Shown here one piece after another: positions 29,357 through 30,000 of a stretch of 30,000 bases of DNA (the stretch's first letter is position 1; each line of letters starts with the position of its first letter). The notes beneath the pieces are model-generated. The model was not told the origin of the DNA and did no database searches. It saw nothing but the letters and a program-made list of their open reading frames with translations. Where the stretch lies: positions 12,501 through 42,500 of the forward strand of contig SEYY01019320.1 of assembly GCA_009176605.1 (NCBI GenBank), written 5' to 3'. The position numbers and the translations under genes were made by a program. The stretch comes from Armadillidium nasatum. Taxonomy: Eukaryota; Arthropoda; Malacostraca; Isopoda; Armadillidiidae.

Positions 29357-30000
29357 CTATTGATGGATTTGTTGTAAAATATTTAAATTTTAAGAAAGTT
29401 TTATCATCACCAACAAACTTTTAAACCTTCATTTTCAAATTCTATTTATTTATTCTTAGAGCTATGTATCCAGAAACATACATCATTGCATTCTGCTCAA
29501 ATATGTTAGAGATATCAGTTTGAGAAGAAATTATGATCAAATAATACTTCTTGATGTTCTATGGGTTCACTGATGTTCTTGGCGGTACACGATTCAATCA
29601 CTGAATTTATCATATTTGAAATTTCTATTACGTTATCTCCTTTATCTACAAGGCAATTTTCAGGTTTTGATAGTTTTAGCAATGATTATATTGCAACAAT
29701 CTTAAAAGGGGTCAATAAACTGAATGCAACTTGGATTTTCCCTTAATCCCCCTCGTTTCCAAATTAATAAAAAAAAAAAAAAAAAAAATTCTAACCCATC
29801 TTGACACAAATGCCTAATCAGTAAATAATTACCGTAAATATTTTTCGCTTAGCATCTTAAAAAGCTCAGTAGTTGAATTTATTGTTTATAATCAACCCGA
29901 TTTCCATTTTATTCTGTTAGTAATGCTTTTCTCATTCCCATCTACAATGACCCAACTACTTATCCAGTTACACATTTCTGTTAAATTTTTCCAAGAAATT
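29357..30000. other. Unassigned AT-rich sequence to window end
   Basis: An A run occurs at 29769-29787. A minus-strand open stretch at 29900-30000 (reading WKNLTEMCNWISSWVIVDG) has no splice or family support. Confidence 0.5.

Overview
The window reads as nuclear DNA of an arthropod: very AT-rich, spliced genes with GT-AG introns, arthropod-type non-LTR retrotransposons, and an extreme load of (TA)n microsatellite. I count about 33 TA arrays of roughly 85 to 460 bp, together about 4.3 kb or 14% of the window by reading coordinates. A crustacean, perhaps a terrestrial isopod, is a guess from the TA load and the LINE type; the sequence does not prove it.

The best-supported gene lies on the minus strand at 16193-25940. 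It is a GH13 alpha-glucosidase (maltase-like) gene for which 11 exons can be placed, from the first Met at 25940 to a stop at 16193 and an AATAAA signal about 100 bp beyond. All three GH13 catalytic residues are present. Seven of its ten introns carry (TA)n. Exon 7 is squeezed between two TA arrays, has no AG acceptor and breaks frame at its 3' end; exon 9 has a +1 shift. The locus is therefore either a recent pseudogene or mis-assembled.

Layout, left to right. 1-257: fragment of a hAT-type transposase (minus). 600-842: element made of an AAGCGCAAA word. 858-2605: exons of an unrecognised minus-strand gene. 3041-3374: a direct repeat. 3423-3939: a pogo/Tigger-like terminal-inverted-repeat element. 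4300-4545: LINE C-terminal tail. 4984-5197: a dispersed repeat, found again inverted at 11358-11577. 5350-9560: a 4.2-kb composite with perfect 13-bp terminal inverted repeats, perfect 8-bp target duplication and GCACC subterminal repeats, holding two jockey-like LINE copies in opposite orientation. 11600-12022: two copies of a tRNA-like repeat. 12555-13230: TMBIM/Lifeguard pseudogene. 14090-14610: mariner-like transposase remnant. 15153-15666: LINE 3' end plus tRNA-like head. 16085-25940: the alpha-glucosidase gene, with a second LINE family in intron 3 and a small TATCGG element in intron 7. 26500-28420: dense TA arrays separated by short islands. 29201-29356: one plausible exon of an unknown minus-strand gene.

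The most striking pattern is that retroelement pieces of several unrelated kinds end, always at their 3' side, directly in (TA)n. This suggests that TA arrays are either the 3' tails of these elements or their preferred landing site. A second pattern is a set of small elements whose ends (GG-T-GG type) are followed by repeats of a different short word in each: GCACC, AAGCGCAAA, TATCGG, AAGTAC, ATCGAT.
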